A stretch of 64,000 nucleotides of DNA from assembly GCF_015710575.1 (NCBI RefSeq), contig NZ_CP065373.1, positions 3,472,001 through 3,536,000 of the forward strand, read 5' to 3'. The notes beneath the pieces were generated by a model that saw only the letters and a program-made list of their open reading frames with translations, had not been told where the DNA came from and ran no database searches. Below, piece after piece: positions 36,110-44,676 of the stretch; the first letter of the stretch is position 1; every line of letters begins with the position of its first letter. Source of the DNA: Mycolicibacterium mengxianglii (GTDB lineage Bacteria > Actinomycetota > Actinomycetes > Mycobacteriales > Mycobacteriaceae). The translations under genes and the position numbers were made by a program.

Positions 36110-36547
36110 ATGTCTGAGCCCACCGACCTGCTCACCAGCACCACCATGCTGCTCGTCGCGGCGGGCCGGGTGGCGCAGCGCCGATTCGAGGACGCACTGG
36201 CCCAGCACGGATTGACACTGCGACACCTCGGTGCCCTCGGTCACCTGGCGCGCCAGCCGGGGCTCTCGTACAGCGACCTGGCACGCCGCGCGCGCATCAC
36301 CCCGCAGAGCATGCACGCCACCATGGTGCAGTTGGTTGAACTCGGTGCCGTCGTCACACAGACCCGCGGCCGCGGAAACTACCCGCAGCTCACCGAGCAC
36401 GGGCGTCACCTACTGGTGGTCGCCGCGGACATCGCCGCCGCCTGTGACGCCGGGCTGCCCCTGAACGGAGATGCGGCGGCCACTGAGCTGCGCGCCGCCT
36501 TGGAAGTGATTGCCCGCCAGATTACTTCGACACCAGAGAGGCTGTGA
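36110..36547 (+). CDS. MarR-family transcriptional regulator
   Basis: A 145-residue MarR winged-helix repressor: LTLRHLGALGHLARQPGLSYSDLARRARITPQSMHATMVQLVELGAVVTQTRGRG covers helix-turn-helix and wing, with dimerisation helices at both ends. The AAGGA in the upstream repeat lies directly against the ATG with no spacer, so initiation may be leaderless. Its stop overlaps the next start (TGATG), so a MarR and an AraC-type regulator form one operon. Confidence 0.88.
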   Translation: MSEPTDLLTSTTMLLVAAGRVAQRRFEDALAQHGLTLRHLGALGHLARQPGLSYSDLARRARITPQSMHATMVQLVELGAVVTQTRGRGNYPQLTEHGRHLLVVAADIAAACDAGLPLNGDAAATELRAALEVIARQITSTPERL

Positions 36548-37509
36548 TGCACACGATAGCCGTCCTGGCCCTTCCCGACACGGTGGGTTTCGACCTGAGT
36601 ACGCCCCTGGAGGTGTTCGGCCGCGTCAGGCTGGCGTCGGGTGAACTCGGGTACCGGGTCGTCGTCTGCGGATCCGAGCCGGTGCTGGACGCCGGGCCGT
36701 TTCGCATCGCCACCGACCGCGGTCTCGACGCCCTCGCCGAGGCCGACACCATCGTGGTGCCCGGACGCAGCGATGCGCGGGCTGCCACACCGGCCGAGGT
36801 CACCATCGCCCTGCAGGCCGCGTTCGCCGCGGGGACCCGGATCGTCTCCATCTGCACGGGCGCGTTCACGCTGGCGGCCGCCGGTCTGCTCGATGGTCTC
36901 CGCGCCACCACGCATTGGGCCGGCGCTGACGAATTCCGGACGATGTTCCCTGCTGTGCATCTCGACCCCGAGGTGCTCTACGTCGACGAAGGGCAGCTGC
37001 TGACCTCCGCCGGCGCTACGGCGGGCATCGATCTGTGCCTCTATCTGGTGCAGCGCGATCACGGCGCGGCGGTCGCCGCCGAAGCCGCCCGGTTGTCGGT
37101 GGCCCCACTGCACCGCAGCGGTGGGCAGGCACAGTTCATCGTTCCCAGCCGGGTGCCCGCAGCGAGTCTCGGCGCCCGCCACGACCTCGCCGACGTCCTC
37201 GCCTGGATAGAGACCCAAGCTCACCGCGAGCTGACACTCAACGACATCGCCAGACAGGCAACAGTGAGCATCCGCACGCTGAACCGCCGCTTCCAAACCG
37301 AGCTCGGCCAGACACCGATGCAGTGGGTCAGCGGTGTCCGGGTGCGTCACGCTCAACAACTGCTCGAGACAAGCGATCTCGCGATCGAGTTGATCGGGCG
37401 CCGGGTGGGGTTCAGCTCGGCTGCCAACTTTCGCGAGCAGTTCCGTCGGCTGTCCGGCGTGTCTCCCAGGCGCTACCGGGAAACGTTTCGGCGACCGATG
37501 GCCGGCTGA
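36547..37509 (+). CDS. GlxA-family AraC regulator with DJ-1/PfpI-like domain
   Basis: A 320-residue fusion. Residues 1-175 form a class I amidotransferase-like (DJ-1/PfpI) domain with the nucleophile-elbow Cys103 in SICTGAFTLAAAGLLDG and the TTHW motif after it. Residues about 210-315 are an AraC double HTH (LTLNDIARQATVSIRTLNRRFQTELGQTPMQWVSGVRVRHAQQLLETS, then IELIGRRVGFSSAANFREQFRRLSGVSPRRYR). Members sense small metabolites such as choline derivatives or arginine; the ligand here is unknown. An in-frame GTG three bases earlier is an alternative start. Confidence 0.88.
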   Translation: MHTIAVLALPDTVGFDLSTPLEVFGRVRLASGELGYRVVVCGSEPVLDAGPFRIATDRGLDALAEADTIVVPGRSDARAATPAEVTIALQAAFAAGTRIVSICTGAFTLAAAGLLDGLRATTHWAGADEFRTMFPAVHLDPEVLYVDEGQLLTSAGATAGIDLCLYLVQRDHGAAVAAEAARLSVAPLHRSGGQAQFIVPSRVPAASLGARHDLADVLAWIETQAHRELTLNDIARQATVSIRTLNRRFQTELGQTPMQWVSGVRVRHAQQLLETSDLAIELIGRRVGFSSAANFREQFRRLSGVSPRRYRETFRRPMAG

Positions 37510-37533
37510 GGCGTCGGGGGCTGAGGGGCCAGG

Positions 37534-38682
37534 CTAGCTGCTCGCGCCCGCCCGGGTCAGGCGCCACCTCCCCTCGTGGCGCTCCAGCAGACCATCGATC
37601 TCCAGCAGAGCGAGCTGGGCCAGCACCTGCCCCACCGGCACGCCCGCAGCCACGGCGATTTCCTCGGACGTGCGGGCCGCTCGCCGGGGTAGCGCCTCAT
37701 ACACCAGCTGCTGGACCGCACTGAGCCCGTCCAACGCGGTCGTAGGCCGCACCGGCTCATCGGCCAGCTCACCGATGCGGCCCATCACCTCGACGATCTC
37801 GGCCGCCCTTGTCACGCACACCGTGCCCTCCCGGCGTAGCAGCTCATGGCAGCCCGCCGACGCCGCTGAGGTCACCGGACCCGGCACCGCGCAGACCGCC
37901 CGACCCAGGGACCTCGCCCACCCCGCGGTGTTGGCAGCTCCACTGCGAAGTCCGGCTTCGACCACCACCGTCGCTCCAGACAGCGCCGCCACCAACCGGT
38001 TTCGCGTCAAGAAGCGATGCCGTGCCGGCCGCACCCCTGGCGGATACTCGGTGACCAGGACCCCGCTGTTGCCGATGCGATGCAGCAACGCCGAATGCCC
38101 GGCCGGGTACGGCACGTCGATCCCCCCGGCCAGCACCGCAACCGTCACACCGTCACACGCCAGCGCAGTCCGGTGTGCGGCCCCGTCGATTCCGAAGGCT
38201 GCGCCGGAGATCACCGCCACATCGCGTTCGACCAGACCGGCGACCAGATCCGTGGTCACCTGCTCCCCGTAGGCGGTACACGCCCGGGTCCCGACAATCG
38301 CGGCCGCCCGTTGCGATACCTCAGTCAGGTTGTCCGGCCCGACCGCCCACAACACCAACGGTGGATGATGTTCGGCCTTCGACTTGTCTTCCCTGGCCGC
38401 GCTGAACCCCGCAAACGCCCACACCGGCCACTCGTGGTCATCCGGAGTGATCAGTCGCCCCCCGCGCCGAGCGAGCACCTCCAGATCTTCTGCCGCACAG
38501 TCTGTGTGGCGGCGGGCCTCGGTCCGAGTCCGAAGGTCGTCGGCCACCTCCCCGCGACGCACCCGCTGTGCTGCCGCCACCGGACCGCACTGTGCAACCA
38601 GCGCCGCCAGCGCTGCACACGGCGGCTCCACCACCCGCGACAGGTAGGCCCATGCCAACGTCCGCTCCCGCGCCTCGTTCAC
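37534..38682 (-). CDS. dprA: DNA processing protein DprA
   Basis: DprA/Smf loads RecA on incoming single-stranded DNA. The 382-residue product has a helical N-terminus, the Rossmann-like core with AAIVGTRACTAYGEQ, VISGAAFGIDGAAHRTAL, VAVLAGGIDVPYPAGHSALL and FLTRNRLVAALSGATVVVEAGLRSGAANTA, and a C-terminal winged helix (residues 320-375). GTG start overlapping the comM stop by four bases (GTGA). Order yraN-comM-dprA is conserved in mycobacteria. Confidence 0.95.
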   Translation of the reverse strand: MNEARERTLAWAYLSRVVEPPCAALAALVAQCGPVAAAQRVRRGEVADDLRTRTEARRHTDCAAEDLEVLARRGGRLITPDDHEWPVWAFAGFSAAREDKSKAEHHPPLVLWAVGPDNLTEVSQRAAAIVGTRACTAYGEQVTTDLVAGLVERDVAVISGAAFGIDGAAHRTALACDGVTVAVLAGGIDVPYPAGHSALLHRIGNSGVLVTEYPPGVRPARHRFLTRNRLVAALSGATVVVEAGLRSGAANTAGWARSLGRAVCAVPGPVTSAASAGCHELLRREGTVCVTRAAEIVEVMGRIGELADEPVRPTTALDGLSAVQQLVYEALPRRAARTSEEIAVAAGVPVGQVLAQLALLEIDGLLERHEGRWRLTRAGASS

Positions 38683-40190
38683 CGTGCGGTTCCCGGCTGC
38701 CGAAAGCTCAACGCGGTGGCGACATCATCGAGGTCGGGTATCGTTCGTCCGGCCAGATCGGCGAGTGTCCACGCGACCCGCAGGCTGCGATCCACACCGC
38801 GAATGCTGAGCACGCCGCGATCCAGTGCGGTCCGCAACGGAGCCATCGCCGAGGCGGCCGGACGATAGCGGCGCCGTAACAAGGCGCCGCTGACTTCGGC
38901 ATTGGTGCTGATCCCGTGTCGCTTCCAGCGCGCGGTGGCCGCGTCCCGAGCCGCCGCCACCCGGGCGCGCACCGCCGCGGTCGGCTCGCTGTCCTCGGTG
39001 CTGAACGCAGTGGTGCGTACCGGCTGCAGCTCAACCCGCAGGTCCACCCGGTCCATCAACGGTCCGGACAGCTTGCCCAGGTAGCGGCGTTTGGCCGCAG
39101 GCGCGCAGATGCACTCTCGGGGATCGGTGGGCGCACACGGACACGGATTGGCCGCAAGCACCAACTGAAAACGAGCCGGATAGTGTGCCACGCCGTCACG
39201 GCGGGCCAATCGAATCTCGCCGTCCTCCAACGGTGTACGCAACGCCTCCAGGACGCTCACCCCGATCTCGGCGCATTCGTCGAGAAAGAGCACACCGCGA
39301 TGGGCGCGGCTGATCGCACCGGGTCGGGCCAGCCCCGATCCCCCACCGACAAGGGAGGCCACACTCGAGGTGTGATGCGGGGCCACAAACGGCGGCCGAG
39401 TGATCAGTGGTGTGGACTCCGACAACACCCCGGCCACCGAATGAATCGCCGTCACCTCCAGCGCCTCAGATTCGGTCAGCGCCGGCAACAGCCCCGGGAG
39501 TCGTTGCGCGAGCATCGTTTTTCCCACTCCGGGTGGGCCGGTGAGCATCAGGTGATGCGCGCCCGCAGCAGCGACCTCGACCGCGAACCGCGCTTGCGCC
39601 TGGCCCACGACATCAGCCAGATCCACCGCCGTCTCCGGCACCGACGCCGCGACCGCGACCCGGCCCGGCAGCTGGGCCGCACCGTCGAGCCACGCTTTGA
39701 ACTGGGTGAGGCTGCCCAACCCGAACACCTCGATACCGTCGACCAGGCTGGCCTCGGGGAGGTTGCCCATCGGCACCACCGCCGACTTCCACCCGTCACG
39801 CTGGGCCGCCAACAACGCCGGCAACACCCCACGCACCGGACGTACCCGGCCGTCGAGCGCGAGTTCGCCCAGCAGCACGCTCTTTTCGAGTCGATGCCAC
39901 GCCGTCGAGGACTCTGCCGACATCACCGCTGCCGCCAGCGCCACGTCGTAGACCGACCCCATCTTCGGCAACGTGGCCGGCGACAGCGCCAACGTCAACC
40001 GCGCCATCGGCCACTTGCCGCCACTGTTGGTGATCGCCGAGCGCACCCGGTCCCGGGACTCCTGCAGAGCCGCGTCCGGCAGCCCGACCAGGTGCACCCC
40101 TGGCAGCCCTGCGTTGATATCGGCCTCGATCTCCACCGTCTCACCGGCCAGCCCCCGCACCGCCACCGAGAATGCCCGCCCCAACGTCAT
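38679..40190 (-). CDS. comM: Mg-chelatase-like AAA+ protein ComM
   Basis: ComM/YifB helicase that helps branch migration during transformation. The 503-residue product (Rv2897c also about 503) begins MTLGRAFSVAVRGLAGETVEIE and has LPDAALQESRDRVRSAI, Walker A GPPGVGKTM, Walker B FLDECAE, and the zinc-like cluster ANPCPCAPTDPRECICAP. It starts in a one-base TGATG overlap with yraN and is coupled to dprA. Confidence 0.95.
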   Translation of the reverse strand: MTLGRAFSVAVRGLAGETVEIEADINAGLPGVHLVGLPDAALQESRDRVRSAITNSGGKWPMARLTLALSPATLPKMGSVYDVALAAAVMSAESSTAWHRLEKSVLLGELALDGRVRPVRGVLPALLAAQRDGWKSAVVPMGNLPEASLVDGIEVFGLGSLTQFKAWLDGAAQLPGRVAVAASVPETAVDLADVVGQAQARFAVEVAAAGAHHLMLTGPPGVGKTMLAQRLPGLLPALTESEALEVTAIHSVAGVLSESTPLITRPPFVAPHHTSSVASLVGGGSGLARPGAISRAHRGVLFLDECAEIGVSVLEALRTPLEDGEIRLARRDGVAHYPARFQLVLAANPCPCAPTDPRECICAPAAKRRYLGKLSGPLMDRVDLRVELQPVRTTAFSTEDSEPTAAVRARVAAARDAATARWKRHGISTNAEVSGALLRRRYRPAASAMAPLRTALDRGVLSIRGVDRSLRVAWTLADLAGRTIPDLDDVATALSFRQPGTAR

Positions 40191-40567
40191 CACCCCACCC
40201 CCACCACATGAGTGAGCTCCGGTGCCGGCGAGTTTCCGACCCGCACCCCGATCACGTCGATGCGTACACCGGCCCATCCCCTGTCCTGACCGGCCAGCCA
40301 CAACGAGGCCAACCGCCGTAGCCGCCGCAGCTTGTCGCGCGTCACCGCTTCGGCCACCCCGCCGAACCCGTCTCCGGATCGGGTCTTCACCTCGACGAAC
40401 ACCACGGTGCGTGAAGCCGGGTCAGTGGCCACGATGTCAAGTTCGCCGTAACGACAACGCCAGTTTCGACACACGATCTGGAAACCCGCGGCCTGCAGGT
40501 GATCGACGGCGACCTGCTCACCGAAGGCACCGAGCTCAGCGCGACTCCACGAACTCCGAATAGTCAT
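40190..40567 (-). CDS. yraN: UPF0102 family protein YraN
   Basis: A 125-residue predicted nuclease-fold protein (Rv2898c). The family motif GAFGEQVAVDHLQAAGFQIVCRNWRCRYGELDIVA carries the E-x-D part of the restriction-endonuclease-like core, and TVVFVEVKTRSGDGFGG the ExK part. Start MTIRSSW at 40567 matches orthologues; a longer frame begins at 40588. First gene of yraN-comM-dprA. Function is not established; association with DNA uptake genes suggests a role with them. Confidence 0.9.
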   Translation of the reverse strand: MTIRSSWSRAELGAFGEQVAVDHLQAAGFQIVCRNWRCRYGELDIVATDPASRTVVFVEVKTRSGDGFGGVAEAVTRDKLRRLRRLASLWLAGQDRGWAGVRIDVIGVRVGNSPAPELTHVVGVG

Positions 40568-40712
40568 GGACGCAGACTGCGGCCCCACCCCGACAGAACG
40601 ACGTCGCTCCCCGACCGAAACCGGTGGCTATCCACAGTTCCGGCTCCATCCACAGACCAGAACCGCTCGCAGCCGATCTCGCAGAGCGGTGACTATGCCG
40701 CCCCGTCCGACG

Positions 40713-41486
40713 TCACGGGAGTTTGTGGGCGATCTCGGCAGCCGCTGCAATCACCTGTTCGCCCGCATGCTGCAGATTTTCGGGTGTCAGGCGGTGCGTG
40801 AGAAAGCTGATGCTCAGTGCGTAGCGGGAGGGTTCGCCCCCTGCTGTGGGTACGGCAGCGGCCACGCAGGTCAGCTCTTCAGCGGCTTCCTCCCGGTCAA
40901 CGGCGAAACCCTGATCGCGAATGTCCGCGATCTCGGCCGCCATCTTTTTCATCGCGGTGATGGTGTGCGGAGTCAGCGCCGGCATCCCCCCGGATGCCAC
41001 GAGGTCGCGCCAGACACTGTCGGGCATGCTCGCCAACAGCGCCTTTCCCAGCGCCGATGCGTGCCAGGGATCCGACTGCCCTACGTCGCTCACCTTCGTC
41101 ACCGCGCGGCGACCTTCAACGACGTCGAGGATGAGGACTTTGCGATCCTTGTGCACCGCGAAGTTCACCGTCTCGTTGAATTCCAGCACCAGGCGCTCCA
41201 TTGTCGGCCGGATCGCGTCGGAGGGCACTTGTCCGGAGAAGGCGCGTTGGCCGAGCCGAAACATTTCCCAGCCGAGCCGATACTGGGTCGAGTTGAACCG
41301 CTCGATGTATCCCAATGACACCAAACTGTTCAGATACCGCAACACAGTTGCTTCGTTCAGTGCTGTGCGCCTGGCGATTTCAGTGAGGTTTCCGGATTCC
41401 GCTTCCGCAACAGCTGTGAGGATCCGGGCCGTTCGCTCAACTCCGATCAGATTCGAGCCTTTGTCGGATGCCGCCTCTTTTTTCAC
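40713..41486 (-). CDS. IclR-family transcriptional regulator
   Basis: About 257 residues: N-terminal winged helix (GVERTARILTAVAEAESGNLTEIARRTALNEATVLRYLNSLVSLGYIER) and the C-terminal IclR ligand domain (TVNFAVHKDRKVLILDVVEG, DPWHASALGKALLASM, DREEAAEELTCVAAAVP). The GTG at 41486 is chosen; a TTG at 41510 is also possible. Operator-like repeats cover the start, suggesting autorepression. It is divergent from the TIM-barrel/mhpF/mhpE genes, which it probably controls in response to a pathway intermediate. Confidence 0.88.
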   Translation of the reverse strand: MKKEAASDKGSNLIGVERTARILTAVAEAESGNLTEIARRTALNEATVLRYLNSLVSLGYIERFNSTQYRLGWEMFRLGQRAFSGQVPSDAIRPTMERLVLEFNETVNFAVHKDRKVLILDVVEGRRAVTKVSDVGQSDPWHASALGKALLASMPDSVWRDLVASGGMPALTPHTITAMKKMAAEIADIRDQGFAVDREEAAEELTCVAAAVPTAGGEPSRYALSISFLTHRLTPENLQHAGEQVIAAAAEIAHKLP

Positions 41487-41514
41487 CCAGTGAAGGTTAC
41501 CAGCACCCAATGAA
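41482..41514. promoter_or_regulatory. Paired IclR-type operator sites A and B
   Basis: Site A TTCAC-CCA-GTGAA (41482-41494) is a perfect palindrome with a 3-base centre, and site B AGCAC-CCA-ATGAA (41502-41514) is a 7 of 10 match on the same face, 20 bases away. They cover the IclR start. Similar sites recur at 41576-41608. Confidence 0.6.
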
Positions 41515-41547
41515 CCCCTACCAACCTCGCGAGTTTCCCCGTTCCTG

Positions 41548-41576
41548 TTGACACACCCCCATCGTTCTTCTAGGTT
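41548..41576 (+). promoter_or_regulatory. SigA-type promoter of the catabolic operon
   Basis: TTGACA (41548-41553), 17-base spacer, TAGGTT (41571-41576). Strong consensus -35 and a TAnnnT -10, about 73 bases before the TIM-barrel gene. Operator-like sites begin at the last base of the -10. Confidence 0.7.
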
Positions 41577-41608
41577 TCATTCAGCGCAATCACCTATCAC
41601 TGAGTGAA
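41576..41608. promoter_or_regulatory. Paired IclR-type operator sites D and C
   Basis: Site D TTCAT-TCA-GCGCA (41576-41588, partial) and site C ATCAC-TGA-GTGAA (41596-41608) again lie 20 bases apart. They sit at and just after the predicted transcription start, where binding would block initiation or escape. Confidence 0.6.
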
Positions 41609-41648
41609 ATTACGTTCTGTACCGCGCCTCGCCGTCGAAGGAGACACA

Positions 41649-42611
41649 ATGTCCACCGCAGCAAGCCACCCGTCGTCAAAAGTCGATGGCGCGAGCATCC
41701 TTGCGTCGCAAGGTCTCCTGACGGCCGACGACTACACCCTGGCTCCGTCGCCGAAGTCCTTCGACGACGGCGGTAAGTACCGGCTGGAAATCTCAGGTGT
41801 GGAACGCCTTTCGACGTTCGAGGCGCTTCTCGACGAGGCCGGCAAACAGGATGTCTTCATTCACCGCATCATCGCCTTCGGAGGCGGAACCACACTGCTC
41901 AACACCGGCGAGCTCAGCGACGTGGCTGCACTGGCTGCGGACAACGGCATCGAACTGATCGCCGTTCCGGGTCCCCGCACGGGATGGGACCTGGGCCGAC
42001 AAGCCTTGAGCACCGAAGGCCAGGCCGGAGGCCGCCGGGTGCGGGGCCTCGACAACATCCGGTACCTGCTCGACGACTACCTACGGGTGTTCTCGACTGG
42101 TATCCGCGGCGTACTCGTCTGGGACGAAGGAGTTCTCGACATCCTGAACAAGGCACGCGACGCCGGACACATCCCCGCCGACGCGAAATTCAAGATCTCC
42201 GTGTACGCCGGCCACGCAAACCCGGCCTCGATCAGGATCCTGCAAGATCTCGGTGCCGACAGCGTCAACCCGGTAGGCGATCTGAGCCGCCCGATGCTCG
42301 CCGCGATCCGCCATTCGGTCGATCTACCACTGGATGTCTGGGCCGAGACGTTCGAATCCTTCGGCGGGATGAACCGCCTGTGGGAGGCCGGTGACATCGC
42401 CCGCGTTGCGGGGCCGGTCTACTTCAAGATCGAGCCGGGAGAGTCCGAAGCCGTCATGTACAACGGCTGGGTCCGGCCCGAGTTCCATGAAGAGCTGGTC
42501 CGTCACAAGGTGCGCCACGCCGCCATCTTGAACGAACTGGTCCGCACCAGCGCCCCCGACGTGGCAGTGTCACCGGTGCCGCGTACGGCCACCCCTGCAC
42601 TCACCAACTGA
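41649..42611 (+). CDS. Uncharacterised TIM-barrel-like protein of the catabolic island
   Basis: Not firmly recognised. A 320-residue soluble protein with alternating strand/helix pattern: [133 protein letters not shown]. This suggests a beta/alpha barrel, perhaps distantly like U32-type proteins; that assignment is weak. AAGGAG at 41638-41643 is five bases before the ATG. First gene after the IclR-controlled promoter and 13 bases from mhpF, so probably an enzyme of the same pathway. Confidence 0.6.
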   Translation: MSTAASHPSSKVDGASILASQGLLTADDYTLAPSPKSFDDGGKYRLEISGVERLSTFEALLDEAGKQDVFIHRIIAFGGGTTLLNTGELSDVAALAADNGIELIAVPGPRTGWDLGRQALSTEGQAGGRRVRGLDNIRYLLDDYLRVFSTGIRGVLVWDEGVLDILNKARDAGHIPADAKFKISVYAGHANPASIRILQDLGADSVNPVGDLSRPMLAAIRHSVDLPLDVWAETFESFGGMNRLWEAGDIARVAGPVYFKIEPGESEAVMYNGWVRPEFHEELVRHKVRHAAILNELVRTSAPDVAVSPVPRTATPALTN

Positions 42612-42624
42612 CGACGGGCACGAC

Positions 42625-43575
42625 GTGACACAGCATGCTCGGGCAGCCATCATCGGCTCAGGAAACATCGGTACCGATCTGATGCACAAGCTGCGGCAAT
42701 CGACGGTTCTCGATGTCGCCGCCATGGTCGGGATCGACCCGGCCAGTGACGGTCTCGCCAGAGCTGCCGCCCTCGATGTGGCAGTGACCGCGGCGGGAGT
42801 GGACGGGCTTCTGGAGATGAGCGCCTTCGACGACATCGACGTGATCTTCGACGCCACCAGCGCCGAAGCCCACCACGCCAATTACGCGAGGCTCGAGCCC
42901 ACCGGCCGGCTGGTGATCGACCTGACCCCTGCTGCCATCGGGCCGTTTGTCGTGCCGGCGGTCAACATGGCCGGCCTGACGGGCCACCGCAACCTCAACA
43001 TGGTCACCTGCGGCGGCCAGGCCACCATCCCGATCGTCGCCGCACTGTCGGCGGTCACCCACGTGCACTACGCAGAGATCGTCGCGTCGATCTCGTCCCG
43101 CTCAGCGGGCCCAGGCACCCGGGCCAACATCGACGAGTTCACCGAAACCACCGCGCAGGCCATCGAGACCGTCGGCGGGGCGGCCCGCGGCAAGGCCATC
43201 ATCGTCCTCAACCCGGCGGAACCGCCAATGATCATGCGCGACACCGTGGCCGCTCTGGTATCCGAAGCCGACGAGTCGGCTATCACCGCAGCCGTTGTTG
43301 CCATGGTTTCCGATGTCGCACAGTATGTTCCGGGCTATCGGCTCAGGCAGGACGTCCGGATCTCCACCGTCCCCCGGCAGGACTCGCGCCGCAGGCTCGT
43401 CGGCGACGCCGGCCGGGGCAGCGAACTCGCGCAGGTGACGGTGTTCCTCGAAGTCGAAGGTGCCGGTGACTATCTACCCCCGTACGCCGGAAACCTCGAC
43501 ATCATGACCGCCGCTGCCGTCCGGGTCGCCGAGCAGGCAATGTCGGCCACACACCTGTCGGAGCTGACACGATGA
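42625..43575 (+). CDS. mhpF: Acetaldehyde dehydrogenase (acetylating)
   Basis: MhpF/DmpF/BphJ type enzyme: acetaldehyde (or propanal) + CoA + NAD+ to acyl-CoA. The 316-residue protein has the Rossmann motif GSGNIG (11-16), catalytic Cys129 in [14 protein letters not shown], and the C-terminal [33 protein letters not shown] start. The stop overlaps the aldolase start by four bases; the two families form a channelling complex in which the aldehyde passes directly from aldolase to dehydrogenase. Confidence 0.92.
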   Translation: MTQHARAAIIGSGNIGTDLMHKLRQSTVLDVAAMVGIDPASDGLARAAALDVAVTAAGVDGLLEMSAFDDIDVIFDATSAEAHHANYARLEPTGRLVIDLTPAAIGPFVVPAVNMAGLTGHRNLNMVTCGGQATIPIVAALSAVTHVHYAEIVASISSRSAGPGTRANIDEFTETTAQAIETVGGAARGKAIIVLNPAEPPMIMRDTVAALVSEADESAITAAVVAMVSDVAQYVPGYRLRQDVRISTVPRQDSRRRLVGDAGRGSELAQVTVFLEVEGAGDYLPPYAGNLDIMTAAAVRVAEQAMSATHLSELTR

Positions 43576-44576
43576 CCACGGAGATCTATGTCCAGGATGT
43601 GACGCTGCGTGACGGGATGCATGCGGTCGGTCACTCGTTGTCCCTGTCGGACACCAAACGCATTGCGCGGGCCCTCGATCAAGCCGGGGTGGCCGCGATC
43701 GAGGTGGCACACGGCGATGGACTGGCCGGTGGTGGCCTGACCTACGGAGCCGGGGCCCACAGTGACGCCGAGTGGATCGCCGCCGCCGCCGATGTCATCC
43801 AGAATGCGCGGCTGACAACCCTTTTGATTCCCGGTATCGGCACGCTGGAGGATTTGCGGGCGGCCGTCGATGTGGGCGTCACCTCCGTGCGGATCGCCAC
43901 GCACTGCACAGAAGCCGACATCGCAATTCAACACATCTCCACCGCAAGGAACCTGGGTCTCGATGTGGCCGGCTTCCTGATGATGGCGCACCTCACCGAT
44001 CCGGATCGGCTTGCCGCACAAGCGAAGATCATGGAGGACGCGGGTGCACGATGCGTGTACGTCACCGACTCCGGTGGCCGGCTCACGATGTCCGACATGC
44101 GCGACCGGGTGCACGCCTACCGGACGGTGTTGGATCCGGCCACCTCGATCGGCGTCCACGCCCACCACAACCTCGCGCTCGGGGTCGCCAATTCGATCAC
44201 CGCAGTGGAGCAGGGTGCGCACCGCGTCGATGCGTCGCTCACCGGGCTGGGCGCCGGTGCCGGAAATTGCCCCTTGGAAGTGTTCGTCGCCGTCGCCGAG
44301 CTCAACGGCTGGCAGCACGGGTGCGACCTGTTCGCCCTGATGGATGCCGCCGACGACATCGTTCGGCCCCTGCAGCGACGGCCAGTTCGAGTCGACCGCG
44401 AGACGCTCACCCTGGGATTCGCCGGCGTCTACTCGAGTTTCCTGTTGCACGCCGAGCGCATTGCTGCCGAGGTCGGCGTCGAAACCCGCCAGCTCCTCGT
44501 CGAAGCCGGCCGCCGATCAATGGTCGGCGGACAAGAGGACCTACTCATCGATCTCGCACTCGACATGAGGAGGTGA
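43572..44576 (+). CDS. mhpE: 4-hydroxy-2-oxovalerate aldolase
   Basis: MhpE/DmpG type aldolase: 4-hydroxy-2-oxovalerate to pyruvate + acetaldehyde. The 334-residue protein has the HMGL-like barrel start [15 protein letters not shown] (Arg13, Asp14), metal ligands His196 and His198 in [15 protein letters not shown] with Asp14 as third ligand, and the C-terminal segment [24 protein letters not shown] that contacts the dehydrogenase in the complex. No MhpD hydratase or ring-cleavage enzymes are nearby, so its substrate is not obviously from aromatic meta-cleavage. Confidence 0.92.
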   Translation: MTTEIYVQDVTLRDGMHAVGHSLSLSDTKRIARALDQAGVAAIEVAHGDGLAGGGLTYGAGAHSDAEWIAAAADVIQNARLTTLLIPGIGTLEDLRAAVDVGVTSVRIATHCTEADIAIQHISTARNLGLDVAGFLMMAHLTDPDRLAAQAKIMEDAGARCVYVTDSGGRLTMSDMRDRVHAYRTVLDPATSIGVHAHHNLALGVANSITAVEQGAHRVDASLTGLGAGAGNCPLEVFVAVAELNGWQHGCDLFALMDAADDIVRPLQRRPVRVDRETLTLGFAGVYSSFLLHAERIAAEVGVETRQLLVEAGRRSMVGGQEDLLIDLALDMRR

Positions 44577-44676
44577 AAACAGTTCTTCCCCGCCTATGTG
44601 CTCCGCAACGGCTGCCGGGCACGTGGACACGCAGTTGGCCCACGCGATCCTCCCAATCCACGAGAGATGAACGACT

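Noticed and set aside
42625..44576. Aromatic meta-cleavage pathway
   Set aside because: MhpE and MhpF are present but no dioxygenase, hydrolase or hydratase occurs in the island.
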